Source of the DNA: Bradyrhizobium campsiandrae
GTDB taxonomy: Bacteria; Pseudomonadota; Alphaproteobacteria; Rhizobiales; Xanthobacteraceae
Length of the DNA stretch: 64,000 nt
Direction: 5' to 3'
Assembly (NCBI RefSeq): GCF_014529705.1
Contig: NZ_JAANIH010000003.1
Span: forward strand, 62,001-126,000
In this document: one piece after another, positions 27,614-35,940 of the stretch
How the letters are laid out: every line of letters begins with the position of its first letter
Position numbering within the stretch: the stretch's first letter is position 1
Notes under the pieces: generated by a model
Database searches by the model: none
The model's input: the letters and a program-made list of their open reading frames with translations, nothing else
What the model was told of the DNA's origin: nothing
Made by a program: the position numbers and the translations under genes

Positions 27614-28843
27614 TCACAAGGTGAGATTCTCGGACGGCAGGCCAAGGGCCACACGTCCGTAGTTGGTTCCGGCCGCATCGAAATTGAAAGCAAGGTGCGA
27701 ATTGATCGCATGGGCATCTCGGAACTGGCGCTGCAGCACGCCCGTGGTGAACAGACCGCGCGCCCCGCTCGCAGCAAAGAGCATGGAAACGGCATCCGTG
27801 CACAGATTGACCGAGAATGCCCCGTCACGCCGATATTTGGTCTTCCTTGCCATATCTGGCGTGCGGTTGCGCCGCGCGTCCTCCATCGCCTCGATGCAGG
27901 CAGAACGCATGATGAGGCGCGCAGCATCGATCTTGGCGGAGGCCTCGGCGATCTTGATTTGCGTGCTTTGAAAGTCGCTCAGTTTGGCGCGGTTGTATGT
28001 CGATATGCGGTGACGCGCGACCTCCGCATAGTCGTCCAGGCACGCCTGCGCATTTCCGAGCGCGACGCCCGAAAGAACATAGGGAAACAGCGAGAACACT
28101 GGAAGCGCATACAGCGGATTGGGATTTACCTTGCTGCCAGGCGTCGCGCCACCCGCGAGATCCCCCACCGCGACCGTCATATGTTCGGGTACCAAGGCGT
28201 CCCTGACTTCGACATCCGACGACCCGGTGCCACGCAGCCCCGCGACGTTCCAGGTGTCGAGGATCTTGTAGTCGGCCTTGGGCAACAGAAAGATGCGGTA
28301 TTCGATGCCATCGGCCTCATCGTCGGAGGCGACGACGCTAGCCAGCATGTTCCATGCGCAGGAGCCGACTCCCGACGAGAAGGGCCAGCTCCCGTGCAGC
28401 CGATATCCGCCCTCGACCTTCCTGGCACGGCCGGCGGGAAAGATGAACGATGACGCGATCAGCACATCGGGGTCCCCGCCCCAGACCAGATCTTGCGCAC
28501 GCTGCTCGAACATGCCGAGCATCCAATGGTGACTCGCCAGATTGGCAAGATTCCAGGCCACCGATGCGTCGGCTTTTCCGAGCAGTTCGGCGCAATCGAT
28601 TAGGGCAACGTAGTCGAGCTCGGCGCCGCCGACGCGCTTCGGCTGAAGCATCCGGAACAGGCCGGCGTCGTGCAGGTCGCGCTCGGTCTCGAGAGGCAGG
28701 TGCCGCAACTCCTCAGTTCGGGCTGCGCGTTCCCGCAAATGCGGCACGAGCGATCGGGCTTTGGCGACCATCGCCGCATAAGCTCGCTCGCCGGAATCTG
28801 TCGCTACCGACTGAACCTCGCTCGGCTCTTGACCACGCGCCAT
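27614..28843 (-). CDS. Acyl-CoA dehydrogenase-fold flavin monooxygenase (group D, HpaB/HpaH-like)
   Basis: 409 residues with acyl-CoA dehydrogenase-like topology (LRERAARTEELRHLPLETERD at the N-terminus, WPFSSGVGSCAWN middle segment, FQSTQIKIAEASAKIDAARL helix). The segment IKIAEASAKIDAARLIMRSA and the adjacent flavin reductase identify it as the oxygenase of a two-component hydroxylase rather than a fatty-acid dehydrogenase. The ATG at 28843 is chosen for its GAGGGA site. The substrate is unknown but likely aromatic or heterocyclic. Confidence 0.82.
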   Translation of the reverse strand: MARGQEPSEVQSVATDSGERAYAAMVAKARSLVPHLRERAARTEELRHLPLETERDLHDAGLFRMLQPKRVGGAELDYVALIDCAELLGKADASVAWNLANLASHHWMLGMFEQRAQDLVWGGDPDVLIASSFIFPAGRARKVEGGYRLHGSWPFSSGVGSCAWNMLASVVASDDEADGIEYRIFLLPKADYKILDTWNVAGLRGTGSSDVEVRDALVPEHMTVAVGDLAGGATPGSKVNPNPLYALPVFSLFPYVLSGVALGNAQACLDDYAEVARHRISTYNRAKLSDFQSTQIKIAEASAKIDAARLIMRSACIEAMEDARRNRTPDMARKTKYRRDGAFSVNLCTDAVSMLFAASGARGLFTTGVLQRQFRDAHAINSHLAFNFDAAGTNYGRVALGLPSENLTL

Positions 28844-28907
28844 TCGTGTCCCTCGCTCTCGCCCATTTATGCGGCGAGAACCATGCCAAATCAAGCAGGA
28901 GCGGCGC

Positions 28908-30176
28908 TCAGGTCGATGTGCTGGCTTTGCGTAGCCCGAATGCCCCCTTTTCGGCCAACGCCGCAATCCGATTCTCATCGTAACCAAGCGTCTCGCGCAT
29001 GACGTCTGCCGTATGTTCGCCCAGCAAAGGCGCGGCGACGGGATCGACCGCCGCCGTCAGGCTCATGCTGATCGGCGGCTCGATGTTTGGCACCCATTGC
29101 GCCGTGGGATGCGGGATGCGGCTCAGGCGCGCACGTTCGCGTGCTTCGGGTGCATTGAAACCCTCCTCGACGGTACGGAGATAGCCGACCGGAATATTGG
29201 CCAGTTTCATCTTTGCCATCCAGTTCTCGAGCGTGTCGCTGGCGAATACTTCCGCGATCGCCGCGCGCAGGAGCTCCTTGTTCTCGGATCTCGTTTTGCG
29301 TGTGGCAAATTGCGGCGCGTTGATGAGATCCGGCCGGTTCATCACCTCGACGACCAGCCGTCGATACAACCGGTCATTGGCGCAAGCCATGTAGAGCGGA
29401 CCGTCAGATGCCTCGTAGACACCGACGGTGGGCGAGCCGCTCGGCGAATTGCCAAAGCGTCCGGGATTCTCGCCATTGATCAGATAGGCCATGCCGAAGA
29501 AACCGGTCATCCCCATGGCGACGTCGAATAGCGCGACCTCGACATGCTGCCCGCGACCGAGCCGATCCCGTGCCAGGAGCGCGAGCAGGATGGCATTGCA
29601 AGCCGACATCCCTGTCGCCATGTCGACAATCGGCGGGCCAGTACGAACCGCCGGACCGTCGGCAAACCCGTTGAGCGACATGAAGCCACTCTCCGCTTGC
29701 GTAATGGGATCGAAACCGGGGCGTGAAGCAAAGGGTCCGGTGCGCCCATAAGCCGAGATCGAGCAATAGACGAGCCGCGGATTGAGCGGTGCGACCGCCT
29801 CGTAGTCGAGGCCGAACTTCTTCATCACCCCGCTGGAGAAATTCTCGACAACCACATCCGCCTTGCGGATCAGATCCCGCGCGATCTCGCGCCCCTCCGG
29901 CACCGAGAGATCGAGTGCAATGCCGGTCTTATTGCGGTTCAGGCTGAGATAGGCCGCGCTCTCACCGCCGATTTCGGCGTGCTCATAGGCACGCGTGTCG
30001 TCGCCACCGTCAGGGTTTTCGATCTTGATGACACGCGCCCCGAAGTCGGCAAGCGTCTGTGTACAGGCAGGACCCGCGACCACGCGCGTGAAATCGATGA
30101 CCAGCAGACCATCAAGTGCAGTTGGCGCTCCGGCCGCCCGCGACGGACGGACCGGCAATTGAGGCTTGGTGGACAT
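28908..30176 (-). CDS. CaiB/BaiF family CoA-transferase
   Basis: 422 residues, family III CoA-transferase. N-terminal LLVIDFTRVVAGPACTQTLADFGARVIKIE with the invariant catalytic Asp region ENPDGGDDTR, LNRNKTGIALDL, and the SGYG-like SISAYGRTGPFASRPGFD motif. It moves CoA between carboxylic acids. First gene of a unit with the two-component monooxygenase, suggesting that the substrate is activated by CoA transfer. The ATG at 30176 follows GGGAG. Confidence 0.9.
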   Translation of the reverse strand: MSTKPQLPVRPSRAAGAPTALDGLLVIDFTRVVAGPACTQTLADFGARVIKIENPDGGDDTRAYEHAEIGGESAAYLSLNRNKTGIALDLSVPEGREIARDLIRKADVVVENFSSGVMKKFGLDYEAVAPLNPRLVYCSISAYGRTGPFASRPGFDPITQAESGFMSLNGFADGPAVRTGPPIVDMATGMSACNAILLALLARDRLGRGQHVEVALFDVAMGMTGFFGMAYLINGENPGRFGNSPSGSPTVGVYEASDGPLYMACANDRLYRRLVVEVMNRPDLINAPQFATRKTRSENKELLRAAIAEVFASDTLENWMAKMKLANIPVGYLRTVEEGFNAPEARERARLSRIPHPTAQWVPNIEPPISMSLTAAVDPVAAPLLGEHTADVMRETLGYDENRIAALAEKGAFGLRKASTST

Positions 30177-30284
30177 CCCTGGAGCTCCCTTACATCGGCT
30201 TGTGCTCGCCGAATTTGCTGCAAGCGAACTTAAAGCCCGCCGACGCCGACTTCGCAAGTCTTCAGCTACAGCGCTTCAAGACGC

Positions 30285-30317
30285 AAAAAGCACCCGGCAG
30301 CGGTCAGGCTGCCGGGT
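30285..30317 (-). terminator. Rho-independent terminator of the phage lysis end
   Basis: On the minus strand, ACCCGGCAG and CTGCCGGGT form a 9-bp stem around an 8-base loop, followed by G-C and five T residues. It would end transcripts coming from the lysis cassette and the GNAT gene, and marks the likely left limit of prophage transcription. Confidence 0.75.
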
Positions 30318-30406
30318 TCTAGGGTGTTCCAGCTGGACGAGGTCGCACCTGGACTGGCGTATCCGATCTGACGGCGCATTCCGTTCCGCACCACGGGAAA
30401 CCCGGT

Positions 30407-30835
30407 TCAGCGGAGCGACCGGCGCCAGTAGAGCGTGTGCGACCAGGCCCAGGGCACCTCGGGCTCGTAGAGCCGATAGCCCGCCTTGATGAAGTTATTC
30501 GCGGAGACGAGATTGTCCGTCGTGTCGGAGACGATCGCGTGCCACCCCATGCGCCGGCCTCGCGCTTCGACGGCCCGCATTAGTCGGAGCTGGAGCCCTC
30601 TGCCCCAGTGTCGTTGAATAACCCCGACCCTGGAGAAGTAGCCGCTGTTCCGCACATGGGTGGACGGCACGACGCCGGCAAAAGCGACCGCATCGTCGCC
30701 ATGATAGGCGAGCCACCACGCTCCAAGGTCGAACTGCGGCATCGCCGCCGCATCGAAGAATGTCAGCCGATGCAGATCAGCCAGGGTGTCGACGACATCC
30801 TCATCAGACGCGTCGACCATGCGGATTCTGTACAT
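30407..30835 (-). CDS. GNAT family N-acetyltransferase
   Basis: 142 residues. Acetyl-CoA-binding motif A appears as SRVGVIQRHWGRGLQLRLMRAVE (R-x-x-G-x-G/A type), and motif B as NLVSANNFIKAGYRLYEPE. It acetylates an amine or a protein N-terminus. Last gene before the terminator, following the lysis genes on the same strand, so it is probably carried by the phage; it could also be a host gene at the border. Confidence 0.75.
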   Translation of the reverse strand: MYRIRMVDASDEDVVDTLADLHRLTFFDAAAMPQFDLGAWWLAYHGDDAVAFAGVVPSTHVRNSGYFSRVGVIQRHWGRGLQLRLMRAVEARGRRMGWHAIVSDTTDNLVSANNFIKAGYRLYEPEVPWAWSHTLYWRRSLR

Positions 30836-30900
30836 GACGGGCCTTATCGGAATGAAACGATCAAGATCGGCCGTGCGTCGACTTCACCGCGACCAGAGCC

Positions 30901-31200
30901 TCATTTGCCCAGCACCACCTTCACGCCGAGCCAGACGGCTCCCATCAATCCGGTGGCAATCACCGTGATGACGGCCTTGAAAGTATAGCTTTGCGCCTGC
31001 TCCACGCTTTTTCGCCACCGCCGGAGATGCTGGAAATCCGCCCTCAGCTCCCTCCGGTCATCGTCTTCGATCCCGAAGGACGCCAGCACCGACGACACCG
31101 CCTTGAGCACGATCGCATCGATACTCTCTTGTTGAAATCGCTGGTGCTCCGCCAGCGTCTCGGTAACGATGGCCCTGATCTCGTCGTCTGGCAGCTTCAT
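30901..31200 (-). CDS. Small membrane protein of the lysis cassette
   Basis: 99 residues: an acidic helical N-terminus (DDEIRAIVTETLAEHQRF) and one predicted membrane segment near the C-terminus (FKAVITVIATGLMGAVWLG). It overlaps the preceding gene by ATGA. Placed last among a run of small membrane proteins after the endolysin, it may be a holin, antiholin or spanin-like accessory; the sequence alone does not decide. Confidence 0.6.
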   Translation of the reverse strand: MKLPDDEIRAIVTETLAEHQRFQQESIDAIVLKAVSSVLASFGIEDDDRRELRADFQHLRRWRKSVEQAQSYTFKAVITVIATGLMGAVWLGVKVVLGK

Positions 31201-31580
31201 CGCTTGATGATCCTTGCAACATTCTCGAAACCGCGCTTCGTGAAGTAGAAGGAGACGACGAGGTTTGCAGTGATCGCCGCAAACCCCGCCAGAGGATCCG
31301 TCGATCCGAGGCCGAGAACCTTGTCCCAGACAAGGAGCTTCGCGAAATAGATCGTGACGCAGTATCCGATCAACTTGTCCGGTTCGTGCCAGTAGCCGAG
31401 TTCCGCCGTTCTGAACTGCGCGACGGCCTTGGTTTCCGCAGTCTGCGCCGCGATCTCGCTCGCTGCGAGATCCGCAGCAATCTTCGTGTCGACGGTCTCA
31501 GCCTTCAGCTTCGCGCTGTAGGCATCGACCAGCGCCTTGACGACGGGGCCGCCGAGAAACGAGATGATCGTCATCCACAT
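31197..31580 (-). CDS. Holin-like membrane protein
   Basis: 127 residues. N-terminal hydrophobic segment, a charged Ala-rich helix (residues about 24-60), then two hydrophobic segments (LIGYCVTIYFAKLLVWDKVLG and ITANLVVSFYFTKRGF). The GYWHEPDKLIGYC pattern is familiar from rhizobial phage and gene-transfer-agent lysis regions. Good GGAGGAAAG site before the ATG at 31580. Role inferred from position and topology. Confidence 0.62.
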   Translation of the reverse strand: MWMTIISFLGGPVVKALVDAYSAKLKAETVDTKIAADLAASEIAAQTAETKAVAQFRTAELGYWHEPDKLIGYCVTIYFAKLLVWDKVLGLGSTDPLAGFAAITANLVVSFYFTKRGFENVARIIKR

Positions 31581-31825
31581 CAGTCTTTCCTCCGAAGGGT
31601 TCGCAGCCGCGCGATAATGGTCACGACCGAGATCGCAAGCAGGATGCGTCCAGTGATCTTGACGTCGCCGATCGCCGCGCTGATCTGATCCTTGAGGCCG
31701 GGATCGCCCAGCGCGTCGGCAACATCGTCGACGATCGAAGCCAAAGCACCCGCGAGCGCGATGCAGTAGCTCCAGGCTATCGTCATGGAATGCAGACAAG
31801 CTGCCTTGATCTGGGTGAGCATCAC
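31580..31825 (-). CDS. Small two-segment membrane protein, holin candidate
   Basis: 81 residues from a GTG that overlaps the stop of the 51-residue gene upstream (GTGA). Two hydrophobic stretches (TIAWSYCIALAGALASIV and ITGRILLAISVVTIIA) flank a short acidic linker, as in class II holins. Translationally coupled on both sides. Confidence 0.6.
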   Translation of the reverse strand: MMLTQIKAACLHSMTIAWSYCIALAGALASIVDDVADALGDPGLKDQISAAIGDVKITGRILLAISVVTIIARLRTLRRKD

Positions 31826-31977
31826 AGCATGGCCCGCAGCGCGGCAAGCTTGGCCTCGAGCGATTTCACCTGGGCTTCGGTGCCGGTCACGAACCGGAGC
31901 AACGTGTCCTTGACAAGCCAGCAGGCACCGAAGCCGGCGACGAAGACGATGACGTCGAAAATGGTCGGCATATTCAT
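31822..31977 (-). CDS. 51-residue membrane-anchored protein in lysis cassette
   Basis: A very short gene starting at the ATG at 31977 with an AGGAAGGAA site, overlapping the endolysin stop by ATGA and the next gene by GTGA. The N-terminal half is hydrophobic (TIFDVIVFVAGFGACWLVKD); the C-terminal half forms a short heptad-like helix (EAQVKSLEAKLAALRAML). This type II/III membrane layout with a coiled coil suits an antiholin or spanin component. Its reality rests on the perfect coupling on both sides. Confidence 0.65.
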   Translation of the reverse strand: MNMPTIFDVIVFVAGFGACWLVKDTLLRFVTGTEAQVKSLEAKLAALRAML

Positions 31978-32660
31978 TTCCTTCCTGAAATGGCTCTGAT
32001 CAAATTGACGACGAACGCGCCGATCGAGCCTTTCGACGGGTTCGTCAATGAAGGCCTGGCGGGATCGGCGCTCGCCGAGCTCTTGGCGATCTTTGCCCCC
32101 GCAAAGCTGATGTTTGGATCAAGCTCCGTCAGCGCCATCAACAGCGCCGCACACCCCAGTTGGGGATCGACCTTGCTCGGATCGTAAACGCCGTCGCGCA
32201 CGTACTTTCCGGCCCGATACTGGTCGGTCCCGGACCAGAGATAGGGCGACGGAACGGCGCGCGCTGCATAGCCAATGCCGTTGTAGGTCTCGAGCGCAGT
32301 CAGCGTGCCTGCGATCGACCAATCCTTATGATGCGCCAGGAAAGGTGGGCACTTGACCAGCGCATCGACCGCCGCAGTCTCCCAGGAGTCAAACGGACCC
32401 CGCCCGGTCGGAACGTGAATGGACACCCGATCCCAGGGGTCGCCTTGCGCCAGGGAGGCATTCCATTGCTGAGACGATTCACGCTCGTGAATGACGGCAA
32501 TGGCCGGCCAGGGAACGCCCGTCAGTCGCTCCACGGCGCGATAGCGTTGCCGGGCCTTGTAAAGGCGCAGCGCGACATTGGCGGCCTCCGCCTTCCGGGT
32601 CGGCTTGGCATTTGCCCAGCGCTTCGCATTCGCCGCAGAGAGGGCGTTCAGGTCTACCAT
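31974..32660 (-). CDS. Phage endolysin, lysozyme-like
   Basis: 228 residues. The catalytic-type region WPAIAVIHERESSQQWNASL contains a Glu flanked as in lysozyme-like muramidases. Further conserved blocks are RGPFDSWETAAVDAL, LETYNGIGYAARAVPSPYLW and QYRAGKYVRDGVYDP, familiar from endolysins of rhizobial and cyanobacterial phages. It should cleave host peptidoglycan at the end of infection. First gene of the coupled lysis set; a decayed second copy lies at 33435. The enzyme class (muramidase) is inferred. Confidence 0.75.
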   Translation of the reverse strand: MVDLNALSAANAKRWANAKPTRKAEAANVALRLYKARQRYRAVERLTGVPWPAIAVIHERESSQQWNASLAQGDPWDRVSIHVPTGRGPFDSWETAAVDALVKCPPFLAHHKDWSIAGTLTALETYNGIGYAARAVPSPYLWSGTDQYRAGKYVRDGVYDPSKVDPQLGCAALLMALTELDPNISFAGAKIAKSSASADPARPSLTNPSKGSIGAFVVNLIRAISGRK

Positions 32661-32663
32661 GGA

Positions 32664-32691
32664 TTGACTCGGTTGGGGGGTGAAGTGATAG
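32664..32691 (+). promoter_or_regulatory. Near-leaderless promoter of FkbM-like cargo gene
   Basis: TTGACT and TGATAG are separated by 16 bp, and the ATG follows the -10 by 9 bases, so transcription would begin at or within a few bases of the start codon. The same layout precedes the acyltransferase gene at 33885. Confidence 0.6.
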
Positions 32692-32700
32692 AAGCGCAAA

Positions 32701-33423
32701 ATGCGCCAGTTGATCAAACAGAACGACACACTGCGGCGGCTGTATTACAGGTCGCGGCTGTGGCTACCCAAGTCGGAGGCCGACGAGGGAGACATCATTG
32801 CCAACTTGACCAAGGACTGCCCACGCACATTCATTGAATTTGGATTTCATCCGGTCGAATTCAATTGCATCAGGCTCGCTCAGAACCCGGAATGGCGAGG
32901 GTTGCTCGTCGACGGAAGCAAACAGCAAGCGGACGATGCCAGGGCGCTCTGGCCGGATCGAATCGATATTGTTCACTCGTTCCTGACACTCGACAATATC
33001 GACTTCATTCGAAATCAATTTCCTCAAGTTGGTGTGCTTTCGATCGACGTGGACGGCAATGACTATTGGTTCCTCAAAGCGCTGATCGGTCTTAGGCCCT
33101 CGCTTATCATCGCGGAGTACAATTCCACGCTCGGCCACGAACCAATCACTGTGCCATATGACCCGGCATTTGATCGCTTCCAAAAGCATCCGCGAGGCTG
33201 GTATCACGGTGCATCCCTGACCGCTTTGACCAAACTTTGCGCCGAACATGGTTATGGGTTGGCGGCAGGCTCTGACGGCAGTTGCAATGCCTTCTTTACA
33301 AAGACAGGCAAATTGAATCCGGCCGAGGTATGGAAGCCGAAAAAGCTGCGCGAACAGCTTTCCGGGGTTTCTCATATGGACCAATGGCAGAGCCTTAAAG
33401 ATCTGCCTTATGTCCATGTATGA
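32701..33423 (+). CDS. FkbM-like SAM-dependent methyltransferase (cargo gene)
   Basis: 240 residues. The core reads FIEFGFHPVEFNCIRLA, then GLLVDGSKQQ (SAM-binding acidic loop) and LSIDVDGNDYWFLKAL, characteristic of FkbM-type class I methyltransferases that often modify surface polysaccharides. It is transcribed against the phage late operon, has its own promoter and lies between an intact and a broken endolysin copy, which is the definition of a phage moron. GC content and codon use look lower than in flanking host genes. Substrate inferred. Confidence 0.65.
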   Translation: MRQLIKQNDTLRRLYYRSRLWLPKSEADEGDIIANLTKDCPRTFIEFGFHPVEFNCIRLAQNPEWRGLLVDGSKQQADDARALWPDRIDIVHSFLTLDNIDFIRNQFPQVGVLSIDVDGNDYWFLKALIGLRPSLIIAEYNSTLGHEPITVPYDPAFDRFQKHPRGWYHGASLTALTKLCAEHGYGLAAGSDGSCNAFFTKTGKLNPAEVWKPKKLREQLSGVSHMDQWQSLKDLPYVHV

Positions 33424-33434
33424 AGGTCCGGCTG

Positions 33435-33844
33435 CGACGGCATAGCGCGAGCTGCGTAGCGAATGTCGTTGTAGGTCTCGAGCGCAGTCAGCGCGCCTGC
33501 GATCGACCAATCCTTATGACTCGCCAGGAAGGACGGGCACTTGACCAGCGCGTCGACTGCCGCAGCCTCCCAGGAGTCGAAGGGAGCCCGCCCCGCCGGG
33601 ACGTGACCGACACCCGATTCCAAGGGCGCTTTGGGCCAGGGAGGCATTCCATTGCTGGGAGGATTCTCGTTCGTGGAAGACGGCAATGGCCGGCCAGGGA
33701 CGCCGGTCAGTCGCTCCGCGGCCTGGTAGCGTAGCCGGGCCTTGTAAAAGCCTAATGCGGCATTGGCGGCTTCTGCCTTCCGGAGCGGTTTGGCATTTGC
33801 CCATCGCTTCGCATTCGCCGCAGAGAGGCGTTCAGGTCTACCAT
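33435..33844 (-). pseudogene. Endolysin pseudogene (5-prime duplicate)
   Basis: Matches residues about 2-140 of the intact endolysin at 31974 with many substitutions (for example ANAKRWANAKP, DSWEAAAVDALVKCP, HKDWSIAGALTALETYN). One base is missing in the codons after VDLNA, so the original ATG at 33844 is out of frame, and the 3-prime half is absent. It ends near 33435 beside the FkbM-like gene. It is a relic of a duplication that brought in the neighbouring cargo gene. Confidence 0.8.
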
Positions 33845-33847
33845 GGG

Positions 33848-33875
33848 TTGACTCTATAAGGGGGAGGAGTGATAC
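33848..33875 (+). promoter_or_regulatory. Near-leaderless promoter of acyltransferase cargo gene
   Basis: TTGACT, 16-bp spacer, TGATAC, then 9 bases to the ATG: identical geometry to the promoter at 32664, with which the flanking DNA is clearly homologous. Confidence 0.6.
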
Positions 33876-33884
33876 GCTCGCAAT

Positions 33885-34898
33885 ATGAGATTTGACGGTA
33901 TTCAGATCGCGCGCGCCGTTGCCGCACTCAGTGTTCTTTATTTCCACTCATGGACCGCACTTGTGCGGTTCTCTGCGGACGCGACATATCCCCTCTGGCC
34001 ACTCGCCCGGTTCGGAGAGCTAGGCGTCGATCTATTCTTTGGAATCAGCGGTTTCGTAATCTCAATGATTGCGGCAAAACCTGGTTTTCGCCCGCTCGAA
34101 TTTCTAGTCAATCGCATCTTCCGTATCTACCCGCTGTGGCTCCTATGTCTCGGCACCATCGCGGTGCTATTCGCCGTCTGGCGCGGTTGGCAAAGCTCGG
34201 AGACCCTTTCTTACCTGCTATACTCCGCCACGCTTCTGCCAACGCATGAGCTGCCGTTCTACAATATTGGCTGGACCCTACAGCATGAGATTACGTTTTA
34301 CGTTCTAGCGGCCGCGATCGTTCCTGCTTTCGGCTTGATCGGGCTGCTCGTTGTCTTAGTGCTCTCATTCGTCGCTCTCGGCAGCGCGCCCTGGTATCTC
34401 TCGAACTTTGCTGGGTTCCATCTTGAGTTTGCCGCCGGAATTCTCGCTTACATGCTGCTGCCTCGGCTGCGCTGGGTCGGCGCTCTATTACCGATCGCAG
34501 CCGGCGTCGTAGGCATGTGTGTTCTGCACTTCTACCTTGGGCATCGGGGCGTAGCCCCAGCGCTGTTGCTTGCCATCATCGGCTTCGCGAACCTCAACTC
34601 TGATAGTTCAGTGTCTCGTTTTTTCGTCTCGATGGGAGACCGATCCTATTCGATCTACCTGCTTCACCCCATCGTATTTTGGAGTTTCTCGTCTATTGTA
34701 AGCCTACTGATCGCGAAGATCCCTCTTTGGACCGCAGAACCCATCCGATTTACCTGCATGGCAATCGTGATCGTAGCTGCTGGCCAAACATGGGTTTATG
34801 TCGAGCAGCCAACAATAAGGTTAGGCAATCGCTTCGCAGCTCGGTTGACGCGAAACGCGCCAACCCTCACCGGCGCCTCGCCCTCTTCAGCTAGATGA
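33885..34898 (+). CDS. Acyltransferase-3 family protein (OafA/YrhL-like), cargo gene
   Basis: 337 residues with about ten membrane segments. The family start is clear (IQIARAVAALSVLYFHSW, catalytic-type His), followed by LGVDLFFGISGFVISM and a FRIYPLWLLCLG segment. These enzymes O-acetylate lipopolysaccharide or other surface glycans, and phage versions cause serotype conversion. It ends 8 bp inside the convergent tail collar gene and has its own promoter. Markedly lower GC than the host clusters, suggesting recent acquisition. Receptor modification is inference. Confidence 0.85.
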   Translation: MRFDGIQIARAVAALSVLYFHSWTALVRFSADATYPLWPLARFGELGVDLFFGISGFVISMIAAKPGFRPLEFLVNRIFRIYPLWLLCLGTIAVLFAVWRGWQSSETLSYLLYSATLLPTHELPFYNIGWTLQHEITFYVLAAAIVPAFGLIGLLVVLVLSFVALGSAPWYLSNFAGFHLEFAAGILAYMLLPRLRWVGALLPIAAGVVGMCVLHFYLGHRGVAPALLLAIIGFANLNSDSSVSRFFVSMGDRSYSIYLLHPIVFWSFSSIVSLLIAKIPLWTAEPIRFTCMAIVIVAAGQTWVYVEQPTIRLGNRFAARLTRNAPTLTGASPSSAR

Positions 34899-35889
34899 TC
34901 CGCAGCAACCTATTTGCGATGATCGTGGGAGGAATGATCGCAAATGGAGTGCTTGTACCCCCCTGTGGGTTCATGGTGAGAGTGCCGTGCACTCCGACGG
35001 CCGAAAGAGATGAATTCGCTGGAGAAGTTGCGCCACTGATCTGCCCTCCCGCTGCGGCGGCGCCGATAGCGCCATTATCGTTCCAAAGAACATTGTGATC
35101 AGTGGTGCCGACGAAAACACCGCTTGGCGTGTAAGGCGGCAATTCTCCAACAATCAACGTGTGAGCTTGGGTACCACCCGTTGCACCAAGCGCGAGTGCG
35201 CTATTGCCGAGGTACGTATTCGTCAAGCGAGACGCTGCGCTTCCGCCCATGTCGTCCCTTCCTGCGACGAATCGGCCGCGGCAATCCGGAATGTTGAAGG
35301 TGGTCGAGCCGTCGCCCGCGCCATAGGTCGTGCCGAACAAGGAAAACAGCGTCGCATATGTCGTACGCGAAATCGCCTGGCCGTACGCTAGCACGAAAGA
35401 ACTGTTCGGCGCGGTCAAGCCCCAGAAATCAACGCTCGCACCGATAGGGATACTATAGGGATTCCCAAAAAAGCTTTGCAGGTAAAATGCTTGGTCGCCA
35501 CTGTTGTAAACGGCCAAATACGGCGTCCCCTGGATGATCGTACCTGCTGGGAGATCAACGTTGGGAGACGAACGCAGCGGCTTGGCACCGAGCCCGTCAA
35601 CGTTCAGGGTCACCATCGCACCGCAGGTCGCGTGCGGCGAAAAGGCAATGACCTGATTTGCGAGCGCCGACCATGAGCCAAAGCCTTGATAGCTCGCGAC
35701 CGTGTACGCCGTACTCGTCCCCCCTGTTACAATTGCTCCCGCTATATCATCGCGATATTTTGCGATTGCCGCCATCATGCCGCGCGCGGAATCGTTGACA
35801 CTGGAGGGGGCTTGCCCTTCGGCCCAATTGATCGTCGAGTCTGCCGTCGCGTCGACGGACGCCGTTTGAGACCATTTATAAAGAGTCAT
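34891..35889 (-). CDS. Phage tail collar fibre protein
   Basis: 332 residues. The N-terminal third carries a virion-attachment-like segment (YKWSQTASVDATADSTINWAEG, VNDSARGMMAAIAKYRDD). The phage tail collar domain starts near residue 155 (VDFWGLTAPNSSFVLAYGQ) and includes TTYGAGDGSTTFNIPDCRGRF. The end is a compact Gly/Thr-rich domain. Likely receptor-binding fibre. It is the gene next to the two surface-modifying cargo genes. Confidence 0.85.
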   Translation of the reverse strand: MTLYKWSQTASVDATADSTINWAEGQAPSSVNDSARGMMAAIAKYRDDIAGAIVTGGTSTAYTVASYQGFGSWSALANQVIAFSPHATCGAMVTLNVDGLGAKPLRSSPNVDLPAGTIIQGTPYLAVYNSGDQAFYLQSFFGNPYSIPIGASVDFWGLTAPNSSFVLAYGQAISRTTYATLFSLFGTTYGAGDGSTTFNIPDCRGRFVAGRDDMGGSAASRLTNTYLGNSALALGATGGTQAHTLIVGELPPYTPSGVFVGTTDHNVLWNDNGAIGAAAAGGQISGATSPANSSLSAVGVHGTLTMNPQGGTSTPFAIIPPTIIANRLLRII

Positions 35890-35940
35890 CTTGCTTCCTT
35901 GATGTGAGACACCTGTGGATGTCAGGGGCGCTACTGGCCG

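Noticed and set aside
27614..28843. Ordinary fatty acyl-CoA dehydrogenase
   Set aside because: The immediately adjacent flavin reductase and the lack of typical acyl-CoA dehydrogenase active-site context favour a two-component hydroxylase.
30285..30317. Hairpin at the left border as an attachment site or tRNA end
   Set aside because: It has the stem and T-run of a terminator, no tRNA fold or CCA end, and no second copy is visible.
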